From: Lineus longissimus
Lineage: Eukaryota > Nemertea > Pilidiophora > Heteronemertea > Lineidae
Length of the DNA stretch: 64,000 nt
Direction: 5' to 3'
Assembly (NCBI RefSeq): GCF_910592395.1
Contig: NC_088323.1
Span: 8,992,001-9,056,000 of the forward strand
Below are positions 34,446 to 47,600 of this stretch, piece by piece (the first letter of the stretch is position 1; each line of letters begins with the position of its first letter). The notes beneath the pieces are model-generated. The model was not told the DNA's origin. It was given only the letters and a program-made list of their open reading frames with translations, and ran no database searches. Both the position numbers and the translations under genes were made by a program.

Positions 34446-35470
34446 GGAGATGGTACGATTCTGCTTCATGAATCTGATGCAGGTAACGATTGTAGCGTAA
34501 AACCGGGTCGAGCGGTAAGGCGTCAGCTTTAAAGAACAAAGACCATGTTACAACCCTGGGCATCCAAATATCGACGACATTAACTTGTTCATCGAGTACT
34601 ATGTCACCAATGGTTTGTCACCAATCTTATCCTAACGGACCAAGGAACTAAGAAACAGACGACTAAGACTTCATATCTAATCAATACGTTTTAATGATAA
34701 ACTGAGTTAGTAACTACTTACACATTTCTACAGCATCATAATTCCAAGCAAAACACTTACGCACACTGATATCTCCCTCATAATCACCAAAAAATTGTCC
34801 TTTCGGAAGAACGCTCGCAAACAAGGTGGCAAAACATTAGTCCCAACAGGCTCGCTCGTGAGGCCTTATATAGTTACAAGAGCCCATTAGGAGGAGCTGC
34901 GGGATGAATAGCTGGCGAGTGCCCGTGGTCAACTGTCCTGATATGTTTCATGGCTAAAATACTCTCATCTTAATTGCATAAAAGTGTGGACGTGCAAATC
35001 ATGTTCTGATTACCTCATGTTTATTTGAAGAGACAGTAACATCGTTAATGTCATCAAAAGAATAACCAATAATCAAGGCCCTGATAAAAACCACATACAT
35101 ACGTAAGAGGCCATATTCCTAGTTCAGTGTATTACACATACCTCAATCATCATCCCCGGATTCTATACAGGAGGTAGTAAAACAGTCAAGCAGTCTCAAG
35201 TTACATAATTCAATACTCACTTGATCTCTCAATGTATGTGCATGACCCATGTAGATGGAGACAAAAAATAATGACCTGAAGATTTTAACCAGATTGTTCA
35301 AAATAATGTGTTGCACTTAATACAACCGATTTTACACGGGCAGACAAGCCATCCCCAAACACGAAAACCAGACCGACCACAGTTAAGCCTTATCAACACG
35401 TTTTGTCCAATCAAGCTAAATCCTGATCAGATACTCTATACTATCTCTTTCGCTATCGTTCTAGCGTGCA
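34446..35470. other. Region 3' of CASD1
   Basis: Contains the presumed 3' UTR of CASD1 (minus strand). A complement of AATAAA lies at 35,020-35,025, about 450 bases past the stop codon. No other gene is recognised. Confidence 0.4.
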
Positions 35471-35647
35471 CTAATTATTTCGGATAACGTGTTTTGCCAA
35501 TGTCCCTGTGACTGTGTGAATTTCGTGACTGAGACACACAAAGATGTAAGTTGTTGTCATGAAGTTGAGCAATGGTTGGCCGGGGATAAGAACGAGGACA
35601 CCCTTAGAGTCAGCGGAAAGCCAGACGTGGTACTGCGTTATGAATAA
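35471..35647 (-). CDS. CASD1: CASD1 last exon with stop
   Basis: 177 bp including TAG; acceptor CTCTTTTCAG. Encodes LFITQYHVWLSADSKGVLVL, a final helix (TTTYIFVCLSHEIH) and a short tail. Vertebrate proteins extend further by one more hydrophobic segment, so this tail is shorter. Confidence 0.93.
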   Translation of the reverse strand, partial: LFITQYHVWLSADSKGVLVLIPGQPLLNFMTTTYIFVCLSHEIHTVTGTLAKHVIRNN

Positions 35648-38600
35648 CTGAAAAGAGACATAATAATTGTGTGACTAATAGTTTAGGGAGGATACCAACA
35701 AATATCACGTCGTGCTCTTATATCATGTAAAATATAATCATAGTCACGTGCAAGCTGTGCTCATTTTATCCCAAACATACCTAGGTGGAGGATGATGTGT
35801 TCCAGCTTAACGCTTGGTTGACTTAGGTGGTTCTTTCCATAAAAACCATACACGTAGAAAAAATGCCGTTTTTGACAGATTTGCGACGAATGAAACAAGA
35901 TACACTTTGTACCTTTTGGTATTTTCATATGACAAACCCAGTGTCCCCAAAGCCTAAATTAACATGCAGCAATCGGGGAACATCTTGCATGCACCAATTG
36001 TATGCAAATAACACATGAGCTTGCATTATGACTGAAGGGCGCTGCCGTTCGTACGAAATAGAAACGATGTTTAATATGAACCAACAGTAAACGTATGTGA
36101 ACAAATGCAGTGCTTTGAAAGGGCATCGGCTGAGAGTATTAGCGTCCAGCCCTATTGCTGATAGGAAATTTAGTGTCACACAGTATGGCCTCTAGACAAC
36201 GTGGAGAAGGCGTTGGATTCAACAGCAGTATATCTTTTGAAGTGAATTCGGATCGGAGCACCTTTTTGCAGATTGGCGCAGAATTTGGTCTTGATATCAT
36301 TGCAAAGTATTATGATTGTTGGTAGTGAAGTGATGTTGTAGCCAATGTACGCTGGTATTTTTCGATAGAATGAGTGACAGAGTTGCCGTATAATGTTGCG
36401 GCTAAGGTATTCATACAGTCCTCGCAGTGTCGAGGAAATGCTCGGATTCAACATGTTGATTGGATATAGTGATAACAATGACAACTTACCTCTAGTGATA
36501 TCTTCCCGACCCAGGCAAAAGCAGCACTATATTTCCTCCGGATGACATAAAACGTATTTCTTAATAATATAAAGGAAAGTATCTGGAGAAAAAACAAGGA
36601 ATATTACAAGTCAGTTACGGTTTTTCATCCTCCATATAGCAGGCCTCGGATCGTAACTGAAATGTACCCATCCCCCATTGACATTTGACTAGTACACGAG
36701 CTCGTGGTGGTCAGAAAGTCGTTTTCCTATTAGAAGGCTCGATCAACAAACAACATTTTATCACAGCCTAAGAAAGTGCATGCCACACGTCAATCTGGCC
36801 AATGGTGGTGTCAACCATGTAAACGACAAGTTGACGTCGCCTCTCTGTCGACGTGCACCTTATAGAATGGAAGTAATTTGCCAACTGGCACATACAAAAT
36901 TTGATCATCAGAGTTGCTGCGCTAGTAACTAAATTTATCAAAACTTGATGCATGTTTGAAATATTTCAATTACAGACCTGAGCATTGGACGTAGGGTAGT
37001 GCAAATTTGTTGTAGCGGAGGACCTTGTGGGATCGTTCAATCGTTAGGAACGATAGAAAGGCCTGCTGTGTAAGGTAATTTTACCTATCATGATCAATCC
37101 CATCATGCGCGTCTCTGATGGGTCTAGTACTGCAGCCAGCAACTAACTCCATCCCCATGGTTGCTATGAATACATGTTGCTTACTATTTGCCCTTGAGCA
37201 TTTTTTGAGTAGTCATGAAATAATGCACCTCATTAAGGCAGCCTAAACGTGGTGATGACTTACTGGTACGAATGTTATGTAGGGGTGAATTCTATTGCAT
37301 TCCTCTTTAGTATGACAGAATGAAACGAGAATGGCGTAACTCTGAAATGAAGAAAAATAATCAGCAACATAAAGATACAATTTATTTACGTTCTATATAA
37401 CATGTATGAGATAGAATGGGGGTATTTGTAGCCAAGGTCTAATTTTCTGCATATGATATTGATTGATATCCCCATGCATAAAATAATGCAAGGGCTACAA
37501 ATAAAACGGGGTTTCAAATACCGCATTTTACACTTTTTTTCACCCCGCTCAACTACGATGGGGTTGCATCTAAATTTCTCCTTCAATAAACAGCCTCTCA
37601 TCACAAATATTTAAAGGGAATACGTAAGTAGTCGTTTCAAACAGCACCTACTTAATATCAAGCACTATGATATCAGACCTCACACTGCAAAAAGCGTCAT
37701 TTTAAAAATATTTTGAGAGCATAAGACATTTAGCTAGAATTGATAGACACTTACAAATATACCAAAGACAGATAATACTGTCACAAAACAAGATATACAT
37801 TTTGAGAACAGCATATTTTCTTCGCTGTCAGTAAGAACTTTGAGTTTCTTGAGCAGAGCACAACAGAAGGCAAATATCATGCCGTAGATGGCACTCTGAA
37901 ATGACAAGATAAGTACATATATATATCACAAGTAAAATCGCTATTCGTATGCAATGAAATTCGCGTATGGTGCGCAATATATGACGGATTAACTGTATTG
38001 TTGAATATATTCATGGGAATGAAAACAGCTCGCTTGAACCATGCGCAATAATACTGATTTTAAAATGACATGTCAAAATATGTATTGTCCAAATTTCACA
38101 AAATCCCTCAAAGACCAAATGGTCTCGCGATGTCCAAATATCACAAACATCGTTAAAGACCAGATGTTCTCGCAAATTCAGAGCGCTGGAATCAAAGAGA
38201 CCAGGTAAATCCGTATAAAAATTCATACATTTCTTAACCTATATTTTTCCTTTAGTGCGTGTTAATTTCATCATGATATTTTTATGGGTATTTAGTAAAG
38301 TCAAATAAAAGAGTCGGCCTTTCTAAATGCCAAAATCATGGGCAAAGGCTCCTTAGAAATCACCAAAGACGTGTTTTCGACCATGATTTTGGCCGAAAGA
38401 AATTCAAGAAGTGTCATTCTGAACCCCGCCTTTTTCCCACATACATGACACCTGCATGCAGCGTCTCGGTGACCGTTATGGACATTGCAGTTTTTTACGA
38501 GCATTCTTCAATCGGGGGCCAAACAGAATATCACAACTTTTAGCGCTAAATTGAGCAAAACAAATCCTTAACTTATTGGTGGATAAAATTTATTACCGTG

Positions 38601-41600
38601 CAAGAAAATTATCAGAGGTTATCAACCCTTCACGAAGTTTTGCGGGGTTTTTTATCCACCCAATGCAATCATTGTCACGTCATGATGGAGGTGACGATAA
38701 TCCCATACGACTTGGCGAGGCCTCAATCCGCCATAATTGCATTATACATGTTATAACCCAAATAAATTTACTCACGTATCTGTCCAGCTGCAACCGGAAC
38801 ATCCACTCCCTAACAGAGTTTTTTCCAAGCACGAACAATGTCCTAATAGGCGGTAACAGAAATATCTTCTCAGTTGCGGCCTGGAAAGATCAGGTTATGA
38901 GTAAAACAAAACAACGCAAATGAAAAACTAACTGTTGCAGTTTTTGCGTCGTATAATACATTCAGAACTTATCAGCTTATTCCGAGGCGAATGTTGTGCC
39001 ACGACGAAATGCTGACAGTGGCCAATCACCGCCACCCATTGCCACCTGTGGAACATAATGGTTGAATGACTCTGGCTAAATATATAACAATGTACTTACC
39101 GAGGTTAGAAACATGCCTGACACAGCCATTATGAGAATAACCAACTTGACTGTTACATACATGTACTGACGGCTATTTGCTGGAATGAAACATTGGCAAT
39201 AATTAAGATACTAGGTTACATGTAGTTCACTGACCCGATGTCCGATGCCAATAATGGGGAGGCTTGGCAAAAACTGTTTGGTTTTACGTACTCGGGTTCG
39301 TTATCCCTAAGATTCTAGATTAAACAAAAAGTAGTTGTTTTTCTTTTCTGCAATTAAGATCATAAAATTGAGTGCAAAAACTAATCTAAATTATCAACCA
39401 ATGCCGCAGAAGATTTAAACCATAAAACAATGGTCTGCTGCTGTAGCTGTTACTCGCAACACTATAGACTCTTGCGTTAATAATGAACGCTCGGGGGTTA
39501 TTTTTTCCTGACCCAGGAGTGCCCGGCTTCACGGCAAAACGCATTCATTGTTCGTCAATACGCCTGCAGAAAAACTATTTTTTGTGCTCCTTCGCGAGTG
39601 ATAAGCATTTTCCACCGGCTTATCGTGTTGTATATTTATCACAATATACATGATGGGCCAACAACGATACATGCTTCAATATTATCAATTAATGCGAACC
39701 AACATTTCGGGTTGCAGACATGACGTGATCGGTAATGGCACTGAACTGTTTTCGTCCCGCTTAAGCTTTGTTTCATTTAAACCGATATTCTTATCAAATG
39801 TATAATATTGGAAAATATGTGGATGTTACACATGTGATAATTAGAGAACAGAATAAACTTGTTGGAGTACTAACAACCAGTAAGGAGATACCGGAAATTT
39901 GAGAATTTGTGAGGGAGTGAAAAAATGCTACTCGTTTTACTTAAGACCGGGGTAGTCTGGGCTATTTCAAATTGGAGGCAATCTTTTTCGCTGGGCGTAT
40001 ATTGCCATTGGCAACTAGTCGTCGTCTGACTTAATACTCTTTCTGCAACTCTAGAATCAAACCAGAGAATCGCATGCGCATACAAAGCTTACCGTCTGCT
40101 TCTGTTACCGTTTGCTTACCTTCTGCTGGCGTTGCTGTCGCACGCGGCCATACTGCCATGGTGGCACAAATAACAAGAAACCAGAACGAGATGAGTGGAA
40201 CAAAGTAGTAGTGTTGATACGACCGGTTCATCGTAAAGCACAGACATACCGTCAACAGGTTGAGGCGGAATAAGACCTAAAACTTGAAATCATGATGGTC
40301 TTTATCATGATAGGCAGCTGGTTGTACTGGTTGTACTCGTATGTGCTTTTTGCACGTCTAGTATTATTAATAATTTTAATGAAAATAGCTGATAGCTTGC
40401 ACTCCTTGAATGAAAGTGATAAGATCGTCATCAACTAAACCAAAATATCCAAGTGCAGCTGCTTTTAGAAATGCCGTTTTCCAGGATTATTGGCAAAAAA
40501 ATGATGATCTATATGTGGTACTTATATACACACGTAAGCAAAGGTAGCATCTCCAAAGTCCAATCAGTAATTCGGTACACCGATGATAAAAAACAGCATG
40601 CTGTTTTTTTGCGGTCGTGACCAAAATGCATTTAAACTAAAACCGAAAATAGATTTAGACAAGCGTTGATGTTAATAGCCAATTTATGTTATCCACGTCG
40701 CATCGGTCTCTGGAGCGCTAAGTGTTGGTGGGATTCAATCACGGTTTTTTGGCTCTTTAATTAACGACCAAAAACAATATTTGTCTTCAAAGAATGCATG
40801 TGATATGATGTCGTTACTATTTCCACCGATACCAACCTGAAAAACGCGGTGAAACTCGTACGTTCCCTTGTTCCAAAAAAATGAGAAATGGCCGTATCCT
40901 GACAGAAAAAGATATGCAGCAACCAGTACTCGGATATGCATGTAAATAGGTAGTATCTATAATAAAGTGAAGAAGAAGAAAAATTAAATAAAGTGGAAAA
41001 GAACGGGTAGCGTTACAATTTTCAAACTACTGTTCAGCATTGGGTGGCTTTACAATTTTCTTCGACCAAACTAAGGTTCAGCATTGGGTGGCAATACAAT
41101 CTTCTTTGACAAAACTACTGTTCAGCATTATTAATAAAAAATCCCAAACAAACCCTAAAAAGACGCGGAAATTTCACACTTTCAACATTCATTACCGTTT
41201 CTAAAATATATATAATTGCTTACCAATAGAGGACTCTACCAGCTAGGAGACGCGCATAATTTGCACTTGAGTTGGGTATTTTGCCTGCTCAAGCAAACCG
41301 AAGTAGGTACGGCGTACCCAATCAGCAAGTATAGTGATCGATACAGGAAATCTCAGTGAAGTTGATACAAGAATAATCATAAACATAGATTGATTTCAAC
41401 AACTTCACCTGCCAAGGGTCAGGACAGACGAGTCAGCGTTGAGATTATTAGCACGACAATTTGCTGTTTTCTCTATGGTCAACTTACTTTACTCGCGCCA
41501 GTGATGTGGTAGATGAGAATAATCAACTGCATCCAGCCCTTCCATTCATCGGTTTGGTCTCGATGCAGCAAAGTTGTATGTCGTGAATTGCTTGTGAATA

Positions 41601-44600
41601 ATAGGCCAAGTGCCATCACAATACCCAATAGTACGAGGAAGGTAACAAAACTAAAGTATTTGCTCTCGTTCATGAAGAGCGTCGTTCTGAAACAAGCAAC
41701 TCTGCATTCAAAGATTACTTCGCCAAATATATATAAACGATGTTAATATGCTTTTGCTTGGGGAGACGGTCGCTGCATGGCCTCCTTAACCTAGGTGAAG
41801 GCAACAAGTCTAGGGGAGACAATTCTAAAATTAAACCGGGAAAACTGGGCTCGCGATCGTCAGCCAGGAATTGGCAGCCAGACTATAAGGAGACGTAATC
41901 TCCTATAATCAAACTTGACAGTAGATCGACGAAGCACCGTACACCGGCCATACTGACATCCAACTGGGTTGGGGGCAGAACAAGAAATGGAATTTAGGAA
42001 TGTTTCGCCAACTTTCATTAGAGATTCGAGTCGGGAGGTTTATCTGAGCCTCATTATACTTATCGATCGCATCTTACCTGTCGCAAATAAAGAAATACAT
42101 CATAATCAGCCCAAGTTTGGCCAATGCTAATGATATTACGTAATAGCAGTCATCATCGCACTTTTTTGGCTTCGGTTTTTCGTGGATAATCGGAATTTCT
42201 TCTGAATGGAGAGAAAATAAGACTACATTAAGTTGAAAATGGGTTTCATATCCATTAACAATTATTTGCAGAAAAACAAACAAAAGGTTTTAATGTTATA
42301 GAGAAGGGATATCGGATGCTCTTATAAGATTTGGAATTTTGGTTGGCCTTGTGAAAAAGGTTTGAATTAGCTTTCATTGGTACATCTTAAAAATTTAAGG
42401 ACCCAAAATGACCAGTTGTAAGTTTTAAGGAATACTGGACAAGTGATTTATTGGTTTACGTTTGCGTATAATTTACATCACTTGCATGTTGAACAAAATT
42501 ACAATATGTCGATCACGCCGGGTAACTGACCTTTTTCAACAGAATTGCTGAGCAGATGGCATATTTTACGATACATCCACATCAATGAAAAATGGAGACA
42601 ACTGCAAAAAAGAATGACGGTTCAAGATAGAATTCGAATGTGTGTTAATCTAATTATACCCCGATCAACTAGAAGAGTATGTCCCTATATAAAGGATTGG
42701 ACAATGTATCAGTAAAGGCTGCCGCTATGAACTCTAAACCAATCGCTATAGAAACATGACAGTTCCTATACCCTCGTCAAATATTCAATTACCAACGTCT
42801 TTCGCTGAAGCCGATTGTGGCGTAAAACCTTTTGTTGCTCCCCGTATTTCAGTGTTTAGATACTATAGGCAGTCAGGGAACCATGTTTTCTCTTATAAGG
42901 GGAAACACAGAAAAAAACATGTCAATCTATCTTTCAGCGTACGAGGGGATAACTCTCAGAACCGGGTACACTGAAAAAAAAGTAACAGCGGTTACCTTCG
43001 TTTCGCACTCGAACTTTGCTGGCTATTATCACCATGATTGAGCAACTGTGCAAAGCCAACGTATTCTGTCGATTACACAGACTTTTAACAAAAGCTAACT
43101 ACTTGCAGGTTCACGGGGAGGACCCCGGCGAATTTGGAGAGAAGGTGGTGAAAGCGACTTGAGAAAGGCACAGTTTACATTATTATGACCAGGTAACTGC
43201 AATTACACTCGTCTAGTATTTCTCAGTGACCAGGCAAAGACAGTTACCTATAGCTCAGTTTCCTTGTTTTGTATGAAAAAAACCCCTAAAAACATTGAAA
43301 ATAAGACAGGGACCTAATCATATGAAGAGAGTTGCAACTTTGTATGTGCGTTGTTGTGACATGCTTTGTGATAAAACTCTTGGGCTAGGTTAATAACGAG
43401 CAGAAATTATGCATGGCAATTGTACTTGTTTTTACCATATTGCAAAGAAGATTGCAGTCCCAACTTGCAAGTTGGTGACAGGTTTAGCTCCTCTGCAACA
43501 CGTGCCGGTATTGAGGCCCATTTTGTTACAATGTACGTTGACGATCATCTGCATATCCTTGAAAAAAGAAACATTGTTTAACTTACTAGTATTCACGACT
43601 ATAATTATTGTAATTTTTAGGATGAACGACTATAGGTAAGTCGTCTATTTATCTCGGAGATTGACTAACAAAAACGAGGCTGGGCTTATTACTTAAAGGG
43701 GTACGTCGTTCGTAATTACTTGTGGTCCAGTTAAATAGAAATGCACTGATACACAATGCCGTAGTGCAGTTATTATGAATACGAACTAGTAAAGCCTTTA
43801 ATTGCATGTTATTGCTATGTATGAGCTTGCTACATGTTTATTCGATGTTATCAAGTTTGTAATTATTTTTGCACGTTTTTGTTATCCGCCTGATACGAAC
43901 AAAGTTTAGTGCGTTTGGACAATATGACTTACAGTCTAACCAAGCAGCGATACATACAAAATATGGGCTATACATGTACTTGCCGTGCTACAACTGTTAT
44001 TATACTGGTTGATTTTAAAGAATATAAACCATTGAACATGTGATTTCCGATGCACCACCTACCAAGTTTAAGGGTCTTGCTAATATATGAATTCCGTCAC
44101 GTGTACGATTTGGCTTGCTTTGGACGAATTGCTGACGGGAGGTGTTCCAAATCATTGCCGCAGACTTCTGCCTAGAAAAGCAAGAAATATATCTCATTAC
44201 AGATTCAGAAGTAGACTATAAACTTACAGCCTCCGATTCGAACCATTCTCCTGATCGGACAGGCCCGCCTCCGCCCCGGGGTTCAATGTGCACTATTCAG
44301 ACCATAAAGACCTGAATCATTGATTTTTGTCAGGCTGATAGTAATACTAATAATATTAACTTTAACGTTCACGAACGAAAGAAAAGGAATCTTCCTGGAC
44401 TCGAAACCGTGATCCCATGGCCCGATGACACGCGCTGGCCACTGAAACATCGGGTTGGTGCCATAGGCCATCCTTAAATTGCTTTTGAGAGACGCGACAA
44501 TAGACAGGATAAGCAGCCGTTAGACTCCGACTCCGAGTACGAGAACTACTGGGAAATGCACTCGAATGCTCAATACGACCAGTTCTAGCACGTTACTCCT

Positions 44601-47600
44601 CTCCGACTGACTGGATGAACATGAATGTAATCACACCAGCTTTAAAAACAGATCAAAACTTTAACCCGACAAAAACTTCCATTTCACAATCTGCTCATTT
44701 TGCCCACAGAAGCACGTCGATGGTGTATTCGTGTATTACCGCCTCACAGAGATCAAAAGATTTAGAAGCACTAAATATATGTTGAAAAAAGCCGATCGAC
44801 TGCGGGTCTTGTAAGATTCATGTAAATTGTTAATTAACGTATGGAGCCTCATAACCCGTCGGGTACTGACTCGGGTGTTAAACGCCGTCAAAAATCACCC
44901 TCCTAACTTCAGACCCCCCACCCCCCACCCTGAAATTATCATTTATAACGTACAACGAAAATGTCATGGTTTGCATGACAGGCTAGGATTGATCAGAACG
45001 AAACTTACAAAACGTGGTCAGCTGCATCATTGTATCGATCAATCCAATAATTGGTAATCCTCAAATATTTACCAGACAAATAATAGTATTCCACGGGATC
45101 TGAAACAATAGAAGGTAGCGATGGCTATTAGTTGGTAATTTGGTTAACTCGGTTACTTTTTCGATCCACTCTTCGGTTGAGGCACTCGCTTTCTGTGCCT
45201 AAGTCATTAATTCTTTAATGTCAAAACAAATCCCTTACTCTTGCGACGACTTTCCGACTGAGCCACAGGCAAAAGCCTGCTACAAAACTAGATTCAGCAT
45301 CAAACGTACTGTGGCATGATGATGTTTAAAAATATCAAAAGCTTATTAAAAGCTTAACAGAATACAATTATCCACATTTTAAGCATTTCGGGCAAGGAGT
45401 TGGCAAGACGAGTTGGAAATAGGTGGTGATACACGCATCGAGCACACTGTACGTCTATTGAGAGGGCCTCGGGTGGATCAAAATGAATATCAAACAACCT
45501 TGTATCCTCCAAATGACTTTGGTAGTTTTCCTCAGTGCGTCGATGTATGGTACTATTTGTGTAAGATTGCTTCTGTAGTATTCAAGTACAGTCGAGTTGC
45601 CCTCTACTGGAGCAAGAAAAAACTGAAAGCGAAGACATAAAGTGCAAGGAAATTTCAAGAAATGCGCAAGGTGATTGCAAGGACGTAACAGAACTATCTT
45701 TATAAAACTTAATCAATACATAAAACAAGTAGAAATTCGTCTTTTGCATAAAAAATAGACATCATGCCTACAAAAAGGAACTAACATTTAAACTGAATTC
45801 AATGTAACGAAAATGCATTCGAGGTGCAAAGTAAAATGGTGATTATATCGGAGAAGTTTTCAACACAGAGCAAGTCAGAAGCAGTTCCTATACACCTTTC
45901 ATAATCCTAATAATCTAGAAGAAGCTTTACGTTGGTGAGTCAAGAAATGAAAGAGTACTTAAAGATCGTATATCGCTTTTTCGAACTTGGTAGTGATTGA
46001 AAAATTGGTCAACTATGGAAAGTTATCTTCCAGTTGCGGTCATTGAATTTCATGTACTTTGTTAAATATGATCGAGCGACTGCATTTTATCGGTAGTAAC
46101 GGGATTGGCAATGTTCGAGTTCTTTCTCATGTTACTGTAGCTGGTCTGGTATCATTGGGTCAACAATGAAATGAAGGTAGAACTTCAATGTCAGGCATTC
46201 GACTGCACTCACAATTGAATGAATAGCCACACCAGTTACAATGAGACTGGGTCTTGCTGATTCCGACATGTGTTCCCATTTTCGATATTCGTTCAACATA
46301 ACTTTGTCCGGGAATTGTCTCCACAGAAAATCCTGAAAATATATCGAAAATCACATGCAAATTCCGTTCTTCGACAGGCATGTCGCTGTAATTAACATCG
46401 TGGTCATCTTGCATCGATACGTGTGGTAAAATAGAACGTCACTTGCTAGTAACACGATAAAATAGGCCATTCAACCATTTTGGTTGTGTTTTCGATCAAA
46501 AGAAGAAAAGAAAAATGAAATGGCCAGGGCCATTGCGCTCACCTCATGTGGAGGAAAGATGGATGAAGAGCATGGTATTGTGTCATGTAGTGTTAGGTTT
46601 GATGTAGGTCCAACCAATTACAATTTCCCCAAAATGGCCAATTTACAGTACATTTGACCTCTGTGACCTTGAAAAGTAGGTCAAATAAAAAAAAAACCCG
46701 GGTGACACATTGATTGGTTGTAAGAATTAAATATACCTGTGATATAAAATTGGTGCCAATCGGGCAAGTAATTAAGGGATAATAGCATTTTGAAGAATTT
46801 TTGATTTGGCCCCCTCCCTGGAGGCCAAACGGCAAATCAGATCGCACCAAACTTCGGTACCTGAGATCACCTGACCAATGGGTACATATGTACTTAATTT
46901 GTGATCAATAGTCATTGCGGTTAAGAAACGTACCATAGTTACGGCCTGACGGCCAATTTACGCCATTCGACCTCTGTGACCTTGAAAAGTAGGTCAAATT
47001 AAAAACCTGTGTGACATATACTATATGGTGGTTAGATGTACCCATGATATCAAATTGGTGGCAATCGGGCAAGAAGTGAAGGAATAATCAAATTTTTAAG
47101 GTTTTTGGATTTTGCCCCCTGGTGGTCAAGTGGTGAATCATATTGGACCGAACTTCGGTCCCTGAGATCACCTGACTAATGGGTTCATGTGTACCAAATT
47201 TGGGATCAATAGTCATTGCAGTTTAGAAACGTGCCATAGTTACATCCGAACGGCCAATTTACGCCATTTGACCTCTGTGACCTTGAAAAGTACGTCAAAC
47301 CAAAAACCCGTATGATATGTGATGTATCCTTGATGGAGTACCTGCCATAAAAGTTTTATTGAAAACGGATCATTAATAGGAGACATATCACACTTTTTAT
47401 GTTTTCAGTTTTGGCCCCCTTGTGGCCAAGTCATGAACCAGACCGGACCGAAATTCAGTGTCAGAGTACCTCTGACCTAGGAGGTCATGTGTACAAAGTT
47501 TCAAGTTCATAGCACAAGCGGTTAAGAAACGTGCCACACAGGATAAGGACGACGACGGACGACGACGACGGATGACGACGGACACAGGGTTATCGTACAG

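Noticed and set aside
36176-36484. 102-codon minus frame as a possible CASD1 exon
   Set aside because: It starts right after a true donor at 36,489 and matches nothing in the family; the next real exon is 35,471-35,647.
44200-44290. tRNA gene suggested by GGTTCGAATCGG on the minus strand
   Set aside because: No acceptor stem or A box at the right distance; too little for a tRNA call.
46160-46414. 84-codon minus frame over a CASD1 exon
   Set aside because: Wrong phase. The real exon (46,213-46,332) uses another frame that matches CASD1 (DFLWRQF, VTGVAIHSI) and has proper splice borders.
47500-47600. GACGAC repeat as a CRISPR-like or coding array
   Set aside because: Simple-sequence DNA at the end of a dispersed repeat; no spacers, and the genome is eukaryotic.
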